Positions 27,303 through 37,605 of a stretch of 64,000 nt of DNA are shown piece after piece (within the stretch, counting starts at the first letter, position 1; each line of letters opens with the position of its first letter). A model generated the notes under the pieces. That model was not told the DNA's origin and made no database searches. It saw nothing but the letters and a program-made list of their open reading frames with translations. The stretch comes from Paludibacter sp. (GTDB lineage: Bacteria; Bacteroidota; Bacteroidia; Bacteroidales; Paludibacteraceae). The stretch is taken from contig JAMPAY010000002.1 of NCBI GenBank assembly GCA_023666945.1, positions 62,001 through 126,000 on the forward strand, in the 5' to 3' direction. The position numbers and the translations under genes are program-made.

Positions 27303-27343
27303 ATTTGTGATAAATAGACAATGTGTTTCTGAATTAGTTATCT

Positions 27344-27820
27344 ATGATAGAGAAGCAACAAATAGAAGGTGTAGTGAACGCTTTTCTTGCCGAGCAGGAA
27401 AAGCCTACCGACTTTTATCTGACCGATGTGAACATCAGTGCGGATAATTGTATTTCGGTTGAGGTGGATGCATTGCATCCGCTTGATTTGGATTTTTGTG
27501 CGGCTTTGAGTCGTTTCATAGAATCGAAACTCGACCGGGAAGCGGAGGACTTTGCGCTGGAGGTAGGGTCGGTGGGATTGACCGATCCGTTTAAGTCGAT
27601 TTTTCAATATCGCAAGCATTTGGGTGAAGAGGTGGAAGTGTTGGCACGCGATGGAAAAAAATACAAGGGTGTGTTGGTGGATGTTACCGACGATGCTTTC
27701 TCGGTGGAGGCCGAGGTGAAGGTGGTTGTGGAAGGCAAAAAACGCAAACAGACCGAACTGCGTACGCTTACGTGGCAGTACGCCGATGTTAAATATACAC
27801 GTTATGACCTGAAAGTCTGA
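27344..27820 (+). CDS. rimP: Ribosome maturation factor RimP
   Basis: A 158-residue protein needed for 30S subunit maturation. The N-terminal alpha/beta domain carries DLDFCAALSRFIESKLD and the family sequence EVGSVGLTDPFKS, corresponding to the EVSSPG.DRPL motif elsewhere. The C-terminal beta-barrel follows (YRKHLGEEVEVLARDGKKYKG is one stretch, about 88-109). It is the first gene of the conserved rimP-nusA-infB operon, which links transcription termination and translation initiation factors. Confidence 0.93.
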   Translation: MIEKQQIEGVVNAFLAEQEKPTDFYLTDVNISADNCISVEVDALHPLDLDFCAALSRFIESKLDREAEDFALEVGSVGLTDPFKSIFQYRKHLGEEVEVLARDGKKYKGVLVDVTDDAFSVEAEVKVVVEGKKRKQTELRTLTWQYADVKYTRYDLKV

Positions 27821-27863
27821 CGTCTTTGGTGAACAAGAATATAATTAAACATTTACAAACATA

Positions 27864-29123
27864 ATGGCAACTAAAAAACAGGGATCAGTTAATCTGATTG
27901 AAATCTTTTCGGAGTTTAAAGAACTTAAGAATATCGATCGTCAGACGTTTATCAATGTAATGGAAGATAGTTTCCGCAATGTCATTTCTAAAATGTACGG
28001 AACGGATGCTAACTACGATGTTATTATCAACCCCGACAAGGGAGACCTCGAAATTTATCGTAATCGTACTATTGTGGCGGATGGGGACGTGAAGAATCCG
28101 AATACGGAGATAGCCTTTGCCGATGCACGTGTTATGGATGATGAGTGCGAAATAGGGGAGGAAATAACCGATAAGGTCGATTTTATGAGTTTCGGACGAC
28201 GCATGATACTGAACTTGCGTCAGACGCTTGCCAGCAAGATACTTGATTTGCAGAAGGAAAATCTCTACTTGAAGTATTCGGAAATGTTGGGACATATTGT
28301 TTCTGCCGAGTTGTATCAGGTGTGGAAAAAAGAGATGCTCTTGTTGGATGAAGACGGCAATGAACTCTATTTGCCCAAACAGAATCAGATTCCTACCGAT
28401 TTCTACCGCAAGGGCGATATGGTGCGTGCCGTAGTCGTTTCGGTGGAGAATAGGAACCAAAATCCTAAGATTATATTGTCACGTACATCGCCTTTGTTCC
28501 TCCAACGTCTGTTTGAACAAGAGGTGCCCGAAGTACACGACGGACTTATTGCTATAAAGAACATAGCGCGCATTCCCGGTGAGAGAGCAAAAGTGGCTGT
28601 AGAGTCGTTCGACGATCGCATCGATCCCGTAGGCGCATGTGTGGGTATCAAAGGAACACGTATTCATGGTATTGTGCGCGAACTGCGTAATGAGAATATC
28701 GATGTGATCAGTTATACCTCCAATATCAACCTCTATATACAACGTGCATTGGCTCCTGCAAAAATATCCTCGATGGAGATACTTGAAGAAGATAAGGTGG
28801 CTAATGTTTATCTGAAACCCGAAGAGGTTTCGCTGGCAATCGGTAAGGGCGGTTTTAATATAAAACTTGCTTCAATGCTTACGGGTTATCAGATAGAGGT
28901 ATTCCGTGAAATGGCGGAAGAGAATTCGGAAGATATCTATTTGGATGAGTTTAATGATGAAATCGATCAATGGGTATTGGATGTTCTCAAAGGTATCGGA
29001 CTGGATACGGCTAAAGCCGTTTTGGGAACTCCTCGCGAAGATTTGCTCAGTCGCACCGACTTGGAAGATGAGACGGTGGATGATGTATTGCGCATCTTGG
29101 CAGCCGAATTTGCGGAAGAATAA
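27864..29123 (+). CDS. nusA: Transcription termination/antitermination factor NusA
   Basis: A 419-residue NusA. The N-terminal RNA polymerase-binding domain (about 1-125) begins VNLIEIFSEFKELKNID. An S1 domain (about 130-200) and two KH domains (about 230-350) follow, with DRIDPVGACVGIKGTRI and LAIGKGGFNIKLAS as the KH GxxG loops. A short acidic C-terminal region remains, without the two acidic repeats of the E. coli protein. It modulates pausing and termination and takes part in rRNA antitermination. It starts 43 bases after rimP. Confidence 0.96.
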   Translation: MATKKQGSVNLIEIFSEFKELKNIDRQTFINVMEDSFRNVISKMYGTDANYDVIINPDKGDLEIYRNRTIVADGDVKNPNTEIAFADARVMDDECEIGEEITDKVDFMSFGRRMILNLRQTLASKILDLQKENLYLKYSEMLGHIVSAELYQVWKKEMLLLDEDGNELYLPKQNQIPTDFYRKGDMVRAVVVSVENRNQNPKIILSRTSPLFLQRLFEQEVPEVHDGLIAIKNIARIPGERAKVAVESFDDRIDPVGACVGIKGTRIHGIVRELRNENIDVISYTSNINLYIQRALAPAKISSMEILEEDKVANVYLKPEEVSLAIGKGGFNIKLASMLTGYQIEVFREMAEENSEDIYLDEFNDEIDQWVLDVLKGIGLDTAKAVLGTPREDLLSRTDLEDETVDDVLRILAAEFAEE

Positions 29124-29224
29124 TCGGTAATCTTCGGTTCGGCAGACCATAGGAGGGTGTGCCGAACTATTGCTCTTGACCTCCGTTTTTATAATTAATA
29201 TAGTAACATTTAACTCATTAACGC

Positions 29225-32149
29225 ATGGCAATAAAACTAATCAAAGCTTGTAAGGAACTCAATATCGGTATGTCGACCGCTGTCGAGTTTGCCCAAAAGC
29301 AGGGGAAAGATATCGTTCTCGATCCTAATGCACGGATTGACGACGAAACTTATCTGTTGCTCGCAAAGGCATTCAATAAAGACATGGCACTCAAAATGGA
29401 GGCGGAACGTCTGCAGCAGGAGCGTCAAGAGCGGGAGAAGCCGCAGACGGTCACACTCGAACCCGAAAAGAAACAGGAACCCATACTCGTGGTACAGAAA
29501 CCCAAGGTAGTGGGCAAAATCAATTTGGATCCTATCAAGCACGAAGCCAAAACGGAAGTGTCGAAGCCAGAGGTAGTGGAAGTTGAGCCTGTACAAGAAG
29601 AAATAATTGTAGAGGTACAAGAAGAAGTTGCCAAGACAGAAGAGCAGGTAGTACCACAGATTGAGGATGTGAAACAACAACCCGTAGCAGAAGAAAAAGC
29701 GGAAGAACCTATAATTGTTGCAGAAGAACCGGTAGCCCAAGATGAGGTTGAGAATGAGTCTGCTGCGGAAGTGCCTGCTGTGGAAGTGATAGAGCAGCCG
29801 CAGCCGAGTGCCGTGAAAGAAGAGAAAGAACCTGTCGTTATGGAGGAAAAAGAAGAACAACAACAACCTGTTGCCAAGGAAGTTGCTGCAGAAACGACTG
29901 CTAAAGCCGAACCGGAAGTGTTCCGTTTGAATAAACCTGTTCTGCAAAAGAAACCGGTAGTGGTAGGAACGATAGACTTGGATAAAATAAATCAGTCAAC
30001 TCATCCGAAACAGAAGACCAAGGAGCAGAAAAAGAAAGAACGCGAGGAACGTCGTCAACAACAACGAGGTGGCAATACTACTGCCAATGCATCGACTACC
30101 AATGGAGGCAATACTGCCAATGCTGCCGATGGAAAACGGAAACGTGAGCGTATTAAGCAAGGTAAGGTTGATGTGAATAATCCGGATTTCCGCAAGGGAG
30201 GTAAGGGACAGAAAGCCCAAAAACGCCCAGTAAAAGTGGAGGTGGATGATGAAGAAGTACAGAAGCAGATAAAAGAAACGATTGCTCGTCTGCAATCGGG
30301 CAAGGGCAAGAATACAGGTGCAAAGTATCGTAAGGAGAAGCGTGAGCATGTACGTATGCATCAAGAAGAGATGTTGGAGCAGGAACAGGCACAATCGAAG
30401 ATTCTTAAACTTACGGAGTTCGTTACAGCCAACGAATTGGCTACAATGATGAATATTTCCGTGAACCAGGTTATTGCCACTTGTATGAGTTTGGGACTGA
30501 TGGTAAGTATCAACCAACGGTTGGATGCTGAAACCATCAATATTGTGGCAGAAGAGTTTGGTTTTTCTACGGAGTATGTTTCCGCCAAAGTAATAGAAGA
30601 CATAGGGGAAGATGATGAATATTCGAATGACGATTTGGAACCGCGTTGCCCGATTGTTACTGTAATGGGACACGTTGACCATGGTAAGACTTCGCTACTC
30701 GACCATATCCGCAATACGAATGTAATTGCCGGTGAGGCGGGAGGTATTACCCAGCATATCGGTGCTTATAATGTACAACTGAAAAACGGACAGCGTATCA
30801 CATTTTTGGATACACCGGGACACGAGGCGTTTACCGCCATGCGTGCACGTGGTGCCAAGGTGACGGATATTGCTATTATCATAGTGGCTGCCGACGATGC
30901 CGTCATGCCGCAAACCATAGAGGCTATCAACCATGCTCAGGCAGCAGGCGTACCCATGATATTTGCTATCAATAAGTGCGATAAGCCCGGTGCTAATCCT
31001 GATAAGATAAAGGAGCAACTGTCGGGAATGAATATATTGGTGGAAGAGTGGGGCGGTAAGTATCAGTCGCAAGATATATCTGCCAAGAAAGGTGAAGGTG
31101 TATTCGAACTTTTGGAGAAAGTGTTGTTGGAAGCAGAATTGCTTGATTTGAAGGCAAATCCGAAACGTCGTGCCAAAGGTTCTGTAATTGAGTCGTCATT
31201 GGATAAAGGACGCGGTTATATTGCTACCATTCTTGTGCAAGACGGTACGCTCCACATGGGAGATGTTGTTTTGGCGGGTACGGCTCATGGTAAGATAAAG
31301 GCTATGTTCAATGAGCGTAACCAACGTATCAAGGAAGTGCATCCCGGTGAACCTGTACTGATTCTCGGTTTGAATGGTGCTCCGCAGGCGGGCGATGATA
31401 TTGTTGTAATGCCTACCGAGCAAGAGGCTCGTGAGATTGCCAATAAGCGAGAACAACTGCAGCGTGAACAATCGATACGTACAAAGAAGCATGTAGGTTT
31501 GGAAGAAATAGGACGGCGCCTTGCTATCGGCGACTTCAAAGAACTGAACATTATCGTTAAAGGTGATGTGGACGGTTCGGTAGAAGCCTTGTCGGATTCA
31601 CTTATCAAACTCTCGACCGAGAATATACAAGTGAATGTAATCCACAAAGCGGTAGGTGCAATCTCCGATTCCGATATATTGTTGGCGGAAGCATCCGATG
31701 CTATTGTGGTAGGTTTCCAAGTTCGTCCTACTGCTACAGCCCGCAAATTGGCAGAGAAAGAAGAAATAGATATTCGTTTGTATAGTATTATCTATGACGC
31801 TATCGAAGAAATTAAGGCGGCTATGGCAGGTATGTTGGCTCCCGAATTGAAAGAGGAAGTTACTGCCACATTGGAAGTTCGCCAAACTTTCCGTATTACC
31901 AAAGTGGGTACGGTTGCAGGTTGTATTGTACGTGAGGGTAAAATCAAACGTGGTAATAAGGTGCGCGTAATTCGCGATGGAATTGTTATTCATACCGGTG
32001 ATTTGGCTTCATTGAAACGCGAGAAGGAAGATGTACGTGAGGTCGGTTTAAATACGGAGTGCGGTTTGAATGTACGCTCTTACAACGATATTCAGATTGG
32101 CGATGTTATTGAGTCTTTCGAACAAGTAGAAGTGAAGAAAGAATTGTAA
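29225..32149 (+). CDS. infB: Translation initiation factor IF-2
   Basis: A 974-residue IF-2. The N-terminal region starts with the IF2_N-like helix-turn ([17 protein letters not shown]). A long low-complexity stretch rich in Glu, Val, Pro and Gln (about 60-235) and then a Lys/Arg-rich part (about 255-375) follow. The second IF2_N motif is [18 protein letters not shown]. The G domain has G1 [11 protein letters not shown]3 DTPGHEAF and G4 NKCDKP, and domains II to IV complete the protein. It places initiator tRNA on the 30S subunit and drives subunit joining. It is the last gene of its operon and is followed by two hairpins. Confidence 0.97.
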   Translation: MAIKLIKACKELNIGMSTAVEFAQKQGKDIVLDPNARIDDETYLLLAKAFNKDMALKMEAERLQQERQEREKPQTVTLEPEKKQEPILVVQKPKVVGKINLDPIKHEAKTEVSKPEVVEVEPVQEEIIVEVQEEVAKTEEQVVPQIEDVKQQPVAEEKAEEPIIVAEEPVAQDEVENESAAEVPAVEVIEQPQPSAVKEEKEPVVMEEKEEQQQPVAKEVAAETTAKAEPEVFRLNKPVLQKKPVVVGTIDLDKINQSTHPKQKTKEQKKKEREERRQQQRGGNTTANASTTNGGNTANAADGKRKRERIKQGKVDVNNPDFRKGGKGQKAQKRPVKVEVDDEEVQKQIKETIARLQSGKGKNTGAKYRKEKREHVRMHQEEMLEQEQAQSKILKLTEFVTANELATMMNISVNQVIATCMSLGLMVSINQRLDAETINIVAEEFGFSTEYVSAKVIEDIGEDDEYSNDDLEPRCPIVTVMGHVDHGKTSLLDHIRNTNVIAGEAGGITQHIGAYNVQLKNGQRITFLDTPGHEAFTAMRARGAKVTDIAIIIVAADDAVMPQTIEAINHAQAAGVPMIFAINKCDKPGANPDKIKEQLSGMNILVEEWGGKYQSQDISAKKGEGVFELLEKVLLEAELLDLKANPKRRAKGSVIESSLDKGRGYIATILVQDGTLHMGDVVLAGTAHGKIKAMFNERNQRIKEVHPGEPVLILGLNGAPQAGDDIVVMPTEQEAREIANKREQLQREQSIRTKKHVGLEEIGRRLAIGDFKELNIIVKGDVDGSVEALSDSLIKLSTENIQVNVIHKAVGAISDSDILLAEASDAIVVGFQVRPTATARKLAEKEEIDIRLYSIIYDAIEEIKAAMAGMLAPELKEEVTATLEVRQTFRITKVGTVAGCIVREGKIKRGNKVRVIRDGIVIHTGDLASLKREKEDVREVGLNTECGLNVRSYNDIQIGDVIESFEQVEVKKEL

Positions 32150-32160
32150 TAAATACTAAA

Positions 32161-32190
32161 GATGCTTGTCGGATTGGACTGACAAGCATC
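32161..32190 (+). terminator. First hairpin after infB
   Basis: A 10-bp perfect stem (32161-32170 with 32181-32190) 12 bases after the infB stop, with no T-run. Probably a 3' end stabiliser or an accessory to the terminator that follows. Confidence 0.5.
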
Positions 32191-32193
32191 GTG

Positions 32194-32253
32194 TACACAA
32201 AAAAGGCTTTCGTTAAGGGAATGATACTCCCGGACGAAAGCCTTTTTTGTGTA
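32194..32253. terminator. Strong bidirectional terminator after infB
   Basis: A perfect stem of about 20 bp (32194-32213 with 32234-32253) that includes an A6 run on the left arm and a T6 run on the right arm, so it can terminate in both directions. The 20-base loop contains a further GGGA/TCCC pairing. It lies between infB and the convergent beta-barrel gene. Confidence 0.85.
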
Positions 32254-32329
32254 TGATGCGTATGAATTACGGGATTGCCGTGTTATGCAAAATGGAGTGT
32301 AGGAAATCTGTCTTGGATGAAGCCAATGG

Positions 32330-33055
32330 TTAGTTGAAAAAGAGTGATAAGCCGACAGAGAGTGTAATAGGACCGGAGGGGTTGGTGATGCGTCCTTGGT
32401 TGATAGCGGCTTGTTCGACTAATGTAGGCATCAGGTGTTGAGTGTAAGCGGCTTCGGCAAACACACCGAACTGTGGGAATATGAACCATTCCACTCCTGC
32501 GGAAAAACGCAAGGTGGGAATGGGGAGGGAGTAATCGGTCATGATGTAAGCATCCTCGGTAGTGTTATTATCATCGCTGATAGGTTGTATATCTTTTACG
32601 ACGGTAATCTTTACCCCGGGTTCTATGGATACAAAGAAATCCAAAGGGTGGAAATACGGATTTTGGTAAAACTCTCGGATGTTTTTAACGAGTGGGATAC
32701 GATAGCCTGCTCCCATGCCGATTTCGTGATACCATACTTCACCTGAACGTACGGGTGTGCCTTCTATTGTGAGTGATTCGTAGGTATTGCTATGCGCATC
32801 GTAAGATAGGAATGCGAAAGCACCGTAATTTTTATGATGCCGCCATCCTAAGCGCATTGCTGAATTGAATGTGGCACTCTCTATGCCGTTAGGAGTAATA
32901 CCAACACCCAATACAGTAGGCAGATCGAGGGCGTCGAAGAAATCGCCAAAGGTATAGCGGTGATTATTTGTAGAGGATATGGAATCGGTATTGTTAGCAA
33001 AGATGCCATAACAAGAAATTTGCAAAAGTAAGAAAATAAGTAGCGTTTTTTTCAT
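32330..33055 (-). CDS. Outer-membrane beta-barrel protein of unknown function
   Basis: A 241-residue protein with signal peptide MKKTLLIFLLLQISCYGIFA. The mature part alternates hydrophobic and polar residues (HKNYGAFAFLSYDAHS, LDFFVSIEPGVKIT, LRFSAGVEWFIFPQFGVFAE) and ends in an aromatic strand (LSVGLSLFFN). This is the pattern of a small 8- to 10-strand outer-membrane barrel. No substrate motif is visible. It stands alone with its own promoter at 33089-33119. Confidence 0.8.
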   Translation of the reverse strand: MKKTLLIFLLLQISCYGIFANNTDSISSTNNHRYTFGDFFDALDLPTVLGVGITPNGIESATFNSAMRLGWRHHKNYGAFAFLSYDAHSNTYESLTIEGTPVRSGEVWYHEIGMGAGYRIPLVKNIREFYQNPYFHPLDFFVSIEPGVKITVVKDIQPISDDNNTTEDAYIMTDYSLPIPTLRFSAGVEWFIFPQFGVFAEAAYTQHLMPTLVEQAAINQGRITNPSGPITLSVGLSLFFN

Positions 33056-33088
33056 AGGTCAGATGTTGCTCCGTTAGATATTTTGGCG

Positions 33089-33119
33089 CAAAATTACGGC
33101 TTTTTTGTGGTATGTGCAA
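33089..33119 (-). promoter_or_regulatory. Promoter of the beta-barrel gene
   Basis: Minus strand TTG (33119-33117), 20 bases, TAATTTTG (33096-33089); 33 bases before the start codon. Confidence 0.7.
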
Positions 33120-33432
33120 GCCTTACGACGGAGTTGCGCGGATGGACAAAATGAAGGCAGACAATTTTGCTATCGTGATTTTGCAATGGGGTGTTGCAAA
33201 AATGTTTTCTATGGAGGATATGTTGTGTAAGGGATCTGTTATGGTAAGTGTTAGAATGTGATGGAAAGGTAAAAGATAGTGACATAATTATATTGTTTGT
33301 GTATAGTACTATATGTATGTGTTGGTGTGTTTTTGCTATGAATATGCGTATAATTGAGCGCATTGTTGTGTTTTTTGGGATTATTTGCGCAAAAATATGC
33401 GTGTAGATTCCGTTGTATTCGTAAAAAAGCAG
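33120..33432. other. Gene-free stretch with an inverted repeat, upstream of tdh
   Basis: No credible coding frame or RNA gene. The one clear structure is TTTTGCAA (33179-33186) and TTGCAAAA (33194-33201), a perfect 8-bp inverted repeat with a 7-base spacer. It might be an operator acting on either flanking gene. Confidence 0.5.
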
Positions 33433-33440
33433 TATCTTTG
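33433..33440 (+). promoter_or_regulatory. -7 box of the tdh promoter
   Basis: TATCTTTG, 25 bases before the tdh start. A TTG at 33413-33415 lies at a shorter spacing (17) than usual. Confidence 0.6.
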
Positions 33441-33465
33441 CAGAATAAATAAATTATAAATAGCA

Positions 33466-34491
33466 ATGAAAGCACTTGTAAAACGTTATCCCGAACGCGG
33501 TATTTGGTTGGAAGATGTTCCTATGCCGGAGGTAGGGGTGAACGATGTACTTATCAAAGTAACGAAAGCCGCAATATGCGGTACTGATTTACATATGTAT
33601 AAGTGGGATAAATGGTCGCAGACGCATTGTAAACCTCCTTATACACAAGGGCATGAATTTGTAGGTGTGGTAGTTGAAGTAGGACAAGGAGTTCGCACCG
33701 TTAAGGTAGGCGAGCGTGTAACAGCCGAAGGCCATATAGTGTGTGGTTGCTGCCGTAATTGCCGCCGTGGCATGGGGCATGTGTGCGAAAACAGTTTGTC
33801 GGTGGGGATATTTGGTAAGGATGGTGCTTTTGCGGAGTATGTTACGATTCCGGAATCGAACATAGTACATTTGCGTGATGAGATATCCGACGATTTCGCC
33901 GCTATTATGGATCCGTTCGGCAATGCTACCCATACGGCGTTGGCTTTTCCGTTGTTGGGCGAAGATGTGCTGATTACGGGAGCAGGCTTGATAGGAACAA
34001 TGGCTGCAGGTATATGTCGTTATGCGGGTGCCAAGCATATTGTGGTAACGGATATCAATCCGCTGCGTTTGGATATAGCCAAGCGCATGGGGGCTACTCT
34101 CACGGTTGACGGTTCGAAAGGCGAAACAGTGGAGGATGCGATGAAACAGTTGGGAATTCGCGGTTTTGACGTCGGTTTGGAGATGTCAGGTGCTCCTTCT
34201 GCTTTCAACGATATGATTGCCCACATGTATAAGGGGGCTAATATTGCTCAATTGGGTATTTTGCCGGATGACACGAAAGTGAATTGGTCGGATGTTATTT
34301 TTAATGCGCTCACCATAAAAGGTATTACGGGCAGACGTATGTGGGAAACGTGGTATCAGATGGAACAGATGTTGTTGGGCGGATTGGATTTGAGTCCTGT
34401 AATTACGCATCGGTTCAAATTTGAAGATTTCCAAAAGGGTTTCGATATAATGGAGTCGGGACAATGTGGTAAGGTGCTATTGGAGTGGTAA
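33466..34491 (+). CDS. tdh: L-threonine 3-dehydrogenase
   Basis: A 341-residue zinc-dependent medium-chain dehydrogenase that oxidises L-threonine to 2-amino-3-ketobutyrate with NAD+. Catalytic zinc ligands are Cys in AAICGTDLHMY and His-Glu in GHEFVG. The structural zinc site is the four-Cys cluster CGCCRNCRRGMGHVC. The Rossmann loop is ITGAGLIGTMAAG, and WSDVIFNALTIKGITGRRMW matches threonine dehydrogenase rather than other polyol dehydrogenases. No kbl (the next enzyme) is adjacent. Confidence 0.93.
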   Translation: MKALVKRYPERGIWLEDVPMPEVGVNDVLIKVTKAAICGTDLHMYKWDKWSQTHCKPPYTQGHEFVGVVVEVGQGVRTVKVGERVTAEGHIVCGCCRNCRRGMGHVCENSLSVGIFGKDGAFAEYVTIPESNIVHLRDEISDDFAAIMDPFGNATHTALAFPLLGEDVLITGAGLIGTMAAGICRYAGAKHIVVTDINPLRLDIAKRMGATLTVDGSKGETVEDAMKQLGIRGFDVGLEMSGAPSAFNDMIAHMYKGANIAQLGILPDDTKVNWSDVIFNALTIKGITGRRMWETWYQMEQMLLGGLDLSPVITHRFKFEDFQKGFDIMESGQCGKVLLEW

Positions 34492-34580
34492 TACGGTTAT
34501 AAATAACTATGTTGGCATGCTTTTTGAACAATTGCCGGGTAAAAACGAATAAAATATACAATTTAATAATATAATAAGAT

Positions 34581-37472
34581 ATGAAGAAGACATTGTTTGT
34601 AGGTATACTGCTTTCGATAGGGGTTCTTTCTTTGCATGCTCAGTTGCAGGAAGGACTTACGCAGTATAAGTTGGAAAACGGACTGACGGTCTACTTATGG
34701 GAAGACCAAGATGCTCCGGATGTTACCGGATATGTGGTAACACGCGCAGGTTCTATCGATGAGCCGGCCGAATACACAGGTTTGGCGCACTATTTGGAAC
34801 ACATGCTTTTTAAGGGTACAGAGGAAATAGGTGCACTTGATTGGGAGAAAGAAAAACCTCTTTATGAGGAAATTATTAAACTTTATGATGAGTTTTCTGA
34901 TTCGACCGATCCTGCAGTACGTGAAGAATTAACAAAGAAAATCAATGAAGTATCTCGTGAGGCGGCAAAGTACACAGCCACCGACGATTTCTCGAACTTG
35001 ATTGCCGGTATGGGTGGCGAAGGTTTGAATGCCTTTACCAGTTACGATTTGACGGCCTATTTCAATAGTTTCCCCGCTTATCAGATGGAGAAGTGGCTGA
35101 CTATTTATGCCGATCGTTTGGTAAATCCGGTATTCCGTTCTTTCCAAGCCGAGTTGGAGAATGTCTTTGAAGAGTATAATATGTATCAAGACTATCCTTC
35201 CGAACACGTTACAAACTTTTTGTATTCGCATCTTTATGAGGGACATCCTTATGAGCGTGATGTCATTGGTACGCCCGAACACTTGAAGAATCCGCGTCTT
35301 TCGCGTTTGATAGCCTTTTATAACACTTGGTATGTGCCTAACAATATGGCATTGTTGCTGGTAGGTAATTTTAATGCGGAAGAAACAAAACCGTTGATAG
35401 AAAAAACGTTTGGTAAGTTGGAGAGCAAACCTTTACCGGAACGTACAGTTTATCCAGAAGTAAGTTTTGCGGGCAATCCGAAATACAATACGAAGGCCGG
35501 TTATTATCCTCAAATAGTATGGGGTTTCAAGGGAGTTAAACGTGGGCATGAAGATGAAATTGCCTTGGATTTTGTTGTACATTTGTTAACGAACTCTATG
35601 AGTACCGGTTTGTTGGATAAACTGACAATGGACGGTATTGTTTCGTATGCGGGTGCCAATATGGACGCACGCCGTGACCAAGGTCGTATTTTAGTTATGG
35701 CTGTTCCTTATTTTGATATTAACCAACGCCAATACGAATCGAATAAGGCTACAGAAAAGATTATTGCTGCAGAGATAGAGAAACTGAAGAACGGAAACAT
35801 CGAAGATTGGTTAATTGAGTCGGTAAAAGAAAACTACAATCAGTCGTATGCACTGATGTTGGAATCGTCGTCTGCCAAAACCAATATCTTGATGGATGCA
35901 TTTGTATATCAATTACCTTTGGAAGACCAATTTACCGACATCGATAAAATCAATGCACTAACCAAAGAGGATATTATTCGCATTGCCAAGAAGTATTTCG
36001 ATGCCGATTATATTACGCTTGCCATAGAGGAAGGTACTCCGAAAAAGAACAAACTGAAGAAACCGAATATCCAACCTCTTGAACCACCTACCAATGTGGA
36101 AACCGACTATGCGAAGATGTTTAAGCAACTGCCTACGGGGACAGTAAAGGAAACCTATAACAATTTTGCAGATGTACAGAAAGTGCAGTTGGATGAGCAG
36201 GTAAATCTCTACTATACCCCGAACCCCAAGAACGATATCTTTACATTGACTATGCGCTATGGCGTAGGTGCCGAACAGATGCCTATGTTGCCTTATGCAG
36301 TGTCGTTGTTGGAAAATGCAGGTATTATGCCAAACATCGATGCTCAGCAGTTCCGCCGCCAATTGTCGGAATTGGGCGGTCGTTGTGGCTATGCTTGCAA
36401 TGAAAACTACTTGTATGTACAAATTGTTGGTAAGGATGCGAATTTGGAGAAGATTTGCGAGTTGGTAAATCGTCAGATGTTGATGCCGAAATTGGATAAG
36501 CAGCAGTTGGATAATATCAAAGGTTCTGAGTTCTCTTCACGTCTTAACGAGTCGAAACAATCTTCTGCACAAGCAAATGCTTTGTTGGCGTATGCTTTGT
36601 ATGGCAATAAGTCTCCTTATTTGGATCGTGTATCGTTCATGGATGTGTATAATCTGAGTATTCCTCAGTTGCATGGATATTTCTCTGAAGCGAAACAATA
36701 TGCGTTGGATGCTCACTATGTAGGAACACGTTCGTTGGACGATGTGAAGTCTGTATTGGCTCTCACGGAAGGCATGAAACCCACAAAATCGCCTTTTGTG
36801 CGCGAACGCGTAACTTACAGCAAGGGGACTATTTATTTCTTGCCTAACACTGAAATGCAGCAGGCAAAGGTATATTTCTATATCAATGGAAAGCCCTACG
36901 ATATTAAACAAGATGTAAGCAGAGAGGCATTCAATCAGTATTTCTCCGGTGGTTTCTCCGGATTGGTGATGAACGAGATTCGTGAAAAACGTTCAATGGC
37001 ATATACGGCTTATGGAGCCGATGTAACTCCTGATTTGCAGGGTAAAGATGCCTATTTTATCGGTTATGTGGGAACCCAGTCTGACAAAGTTGCCGATGCG
37101 ATAGATGTGTATATGGATTTGCTTACGAATATGCCTGAATATGCAGATCGCGTGGATGATATAAAGACATATCTCAAGCAATCTTCTTTGACTTCTAAAC
37201 CTTCGTTTAGAAGTAAGAGCCAAGTATTTGCCGAATGGCAACGTATCGGGTATACGGATGATCCTGCTCGCTTGAATATGCCCGGTATAGAAAACTTGAG
37301 TTTCGAACAGATTCTTGATTTCTATAAAGAGAATATACAAGGTAAGCCTATCACGATAGTTATTATGGGTGACCCGAAACTGATTAACCTGAAACAAATT
37401 CAGGCAAATCATGGAAAGGTGACAAAACTATCGAAGAGTAAGTTGTTCAGTCCGTTGGATTTGGATTTTTAA
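34581..37472 (+). CDS. M16-family zinc protease, exported
   Basis: A 963-residue insulinase/pitrilysin-type peptidase with signal peptide MKKTLFVGILLSIGVLSLHA, so it acts in the periplasm. The inverted zinc motif HxxEH is at H70-E73-H74 (LAHYLEHMLFKG), and the third ligand is probably in LENVFEEYNMY. An extra acidic insert lies between residues 85 and 130, directly after the motif. The C-terminal half (from about 540) repeats the fold without a zinc motif, as usual for this family. It probably degrades peptides. It lies 89 bases after tdh, without a TAnnTTTG box between them. Confidence 0.93.
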   Translation: MKKTLFVGILLSIGVLSLHAQLQEGLTQYKLENGLTVYLWEDQDAPDVTGYVVTRAGSIDEPAEYTGLAHYLEHMLFKGTEEIGALDWEKEKPLYEEIIKLYDEFSDSTDPAVREELTKKINEVSREAAKYTATDDFSNLIAGMGGEGLNAFTSYDLTAYFNSFPAYQMEKWLTIYADRLVNPVFRSFQAELENVFEEYNMYQDYPSEHVTNFLYSHLYEGHPYERDVIGTPEHLKNPRLSRLIAFYNTWYVPNNMALLLVGNFNAEETKPLIEKTFGKLESKPLPERTVYPEVSFAGNPKYNTKAGYYPQIVWGFKGVKRGHEDEIALDFVVHLLTNSMSTGLLDKLTMDGIVSYAGANMDARRDQGRILVMAVPYFDINQRQYESNKATEKIIAAEIEKLKNGNIEDWLIESVKENYNQSYALMLESSSAKTNILMDAFVYQLPLEDQFTDIDKINALTKEDIIRIAKKYFDADYITLAIEEGTPKKNKLKKPNIQPLEPPTNVETDYAKMFKQLPTGTVKETYNNFADVQKVQLDEQVNLYYTPNPKNDIFTLTMRYGVGAEQMPMLPYAVSLLENAGIMPNIDAQQFRRQLSELGGRCGYACNENYLYVQIVGKDANLEKICELVNRQMLMPKLDKQQLDNIKGSEFSSRLNESKQSSAQANALLAYALYGNKSPYLDRVSFMDVYNLSIPQLHGYFSEAKQYALDAHYVGTRSLDDVKSVLALTEGMKPTKSPFVRERVTYSKGTIYFLPNTEMQQAKVYFYINGKPYDIKQDVSREAFNQYFSGGFSGLVMNEIREKRSMAYTAYGADVTPDLQGKDAYFIGYVGTQSDKVADAIDVYMDLLTNMPEYADRVDDIKTYLKQSSLTSKPSFRSKSQVFAEWQRIGYTDDPARLNMPGIENLSFEQILDFYKENIQGKPITIVIMGDPKLINLKQIQANHGKVTKLSKSKLFSPLDLDF

Positions 37473-37496
37473 TAGATTGATATTTAATTATTTATT

Positions 37497-37534
37497 GGGT
37501 GATATTCCGTTGAGGAATGTCACCCGATTTTTTT
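37497..37534 (+). terminator. Terminator after the M16 protease gene
   Basis: A 12-bp stem with one G-U pair (37497-37508 with 37514-37525), a 5-base loop and a T7 run (37528-37534). Confidence 0.85.
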
Positions 37535-37570
37535 ATGATATATACTATGTATTTTTTTTTACTATGCCTA

Positions 37571-37601
37571 TTGTGGTATTAGTAAAAGTGTCGTATATTT
37601 G
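37571..37601 (+). promoter_or_regulatory. Promoter of the leader RNA at 37606-37830
   Basis: TTG (37571-37573), 20 bases, TATATTTG (37594-37601), about 310 bases upstream of the lipoprotein start codon. Confidence 0.65.
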
Positions 37602-37605
37602 CATC

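Noticed and set aside
29237-29947. A 236-codon minus-strand frame opposite infB
   Set aside because: Low-complexity Phe/Leu-rich product that mirrors the Glu/Val/Pro-rich region of IF-2.
34512-34529. A sigma-54-like sequence (TTGGCAT, 5 bases, TTGAAC) before the M16 protease gene
   Set aside because: Spacing is right, but the -12 GC is GA. With two ambiguous positions and co-transcription with tdh possible, it is too weak to list.
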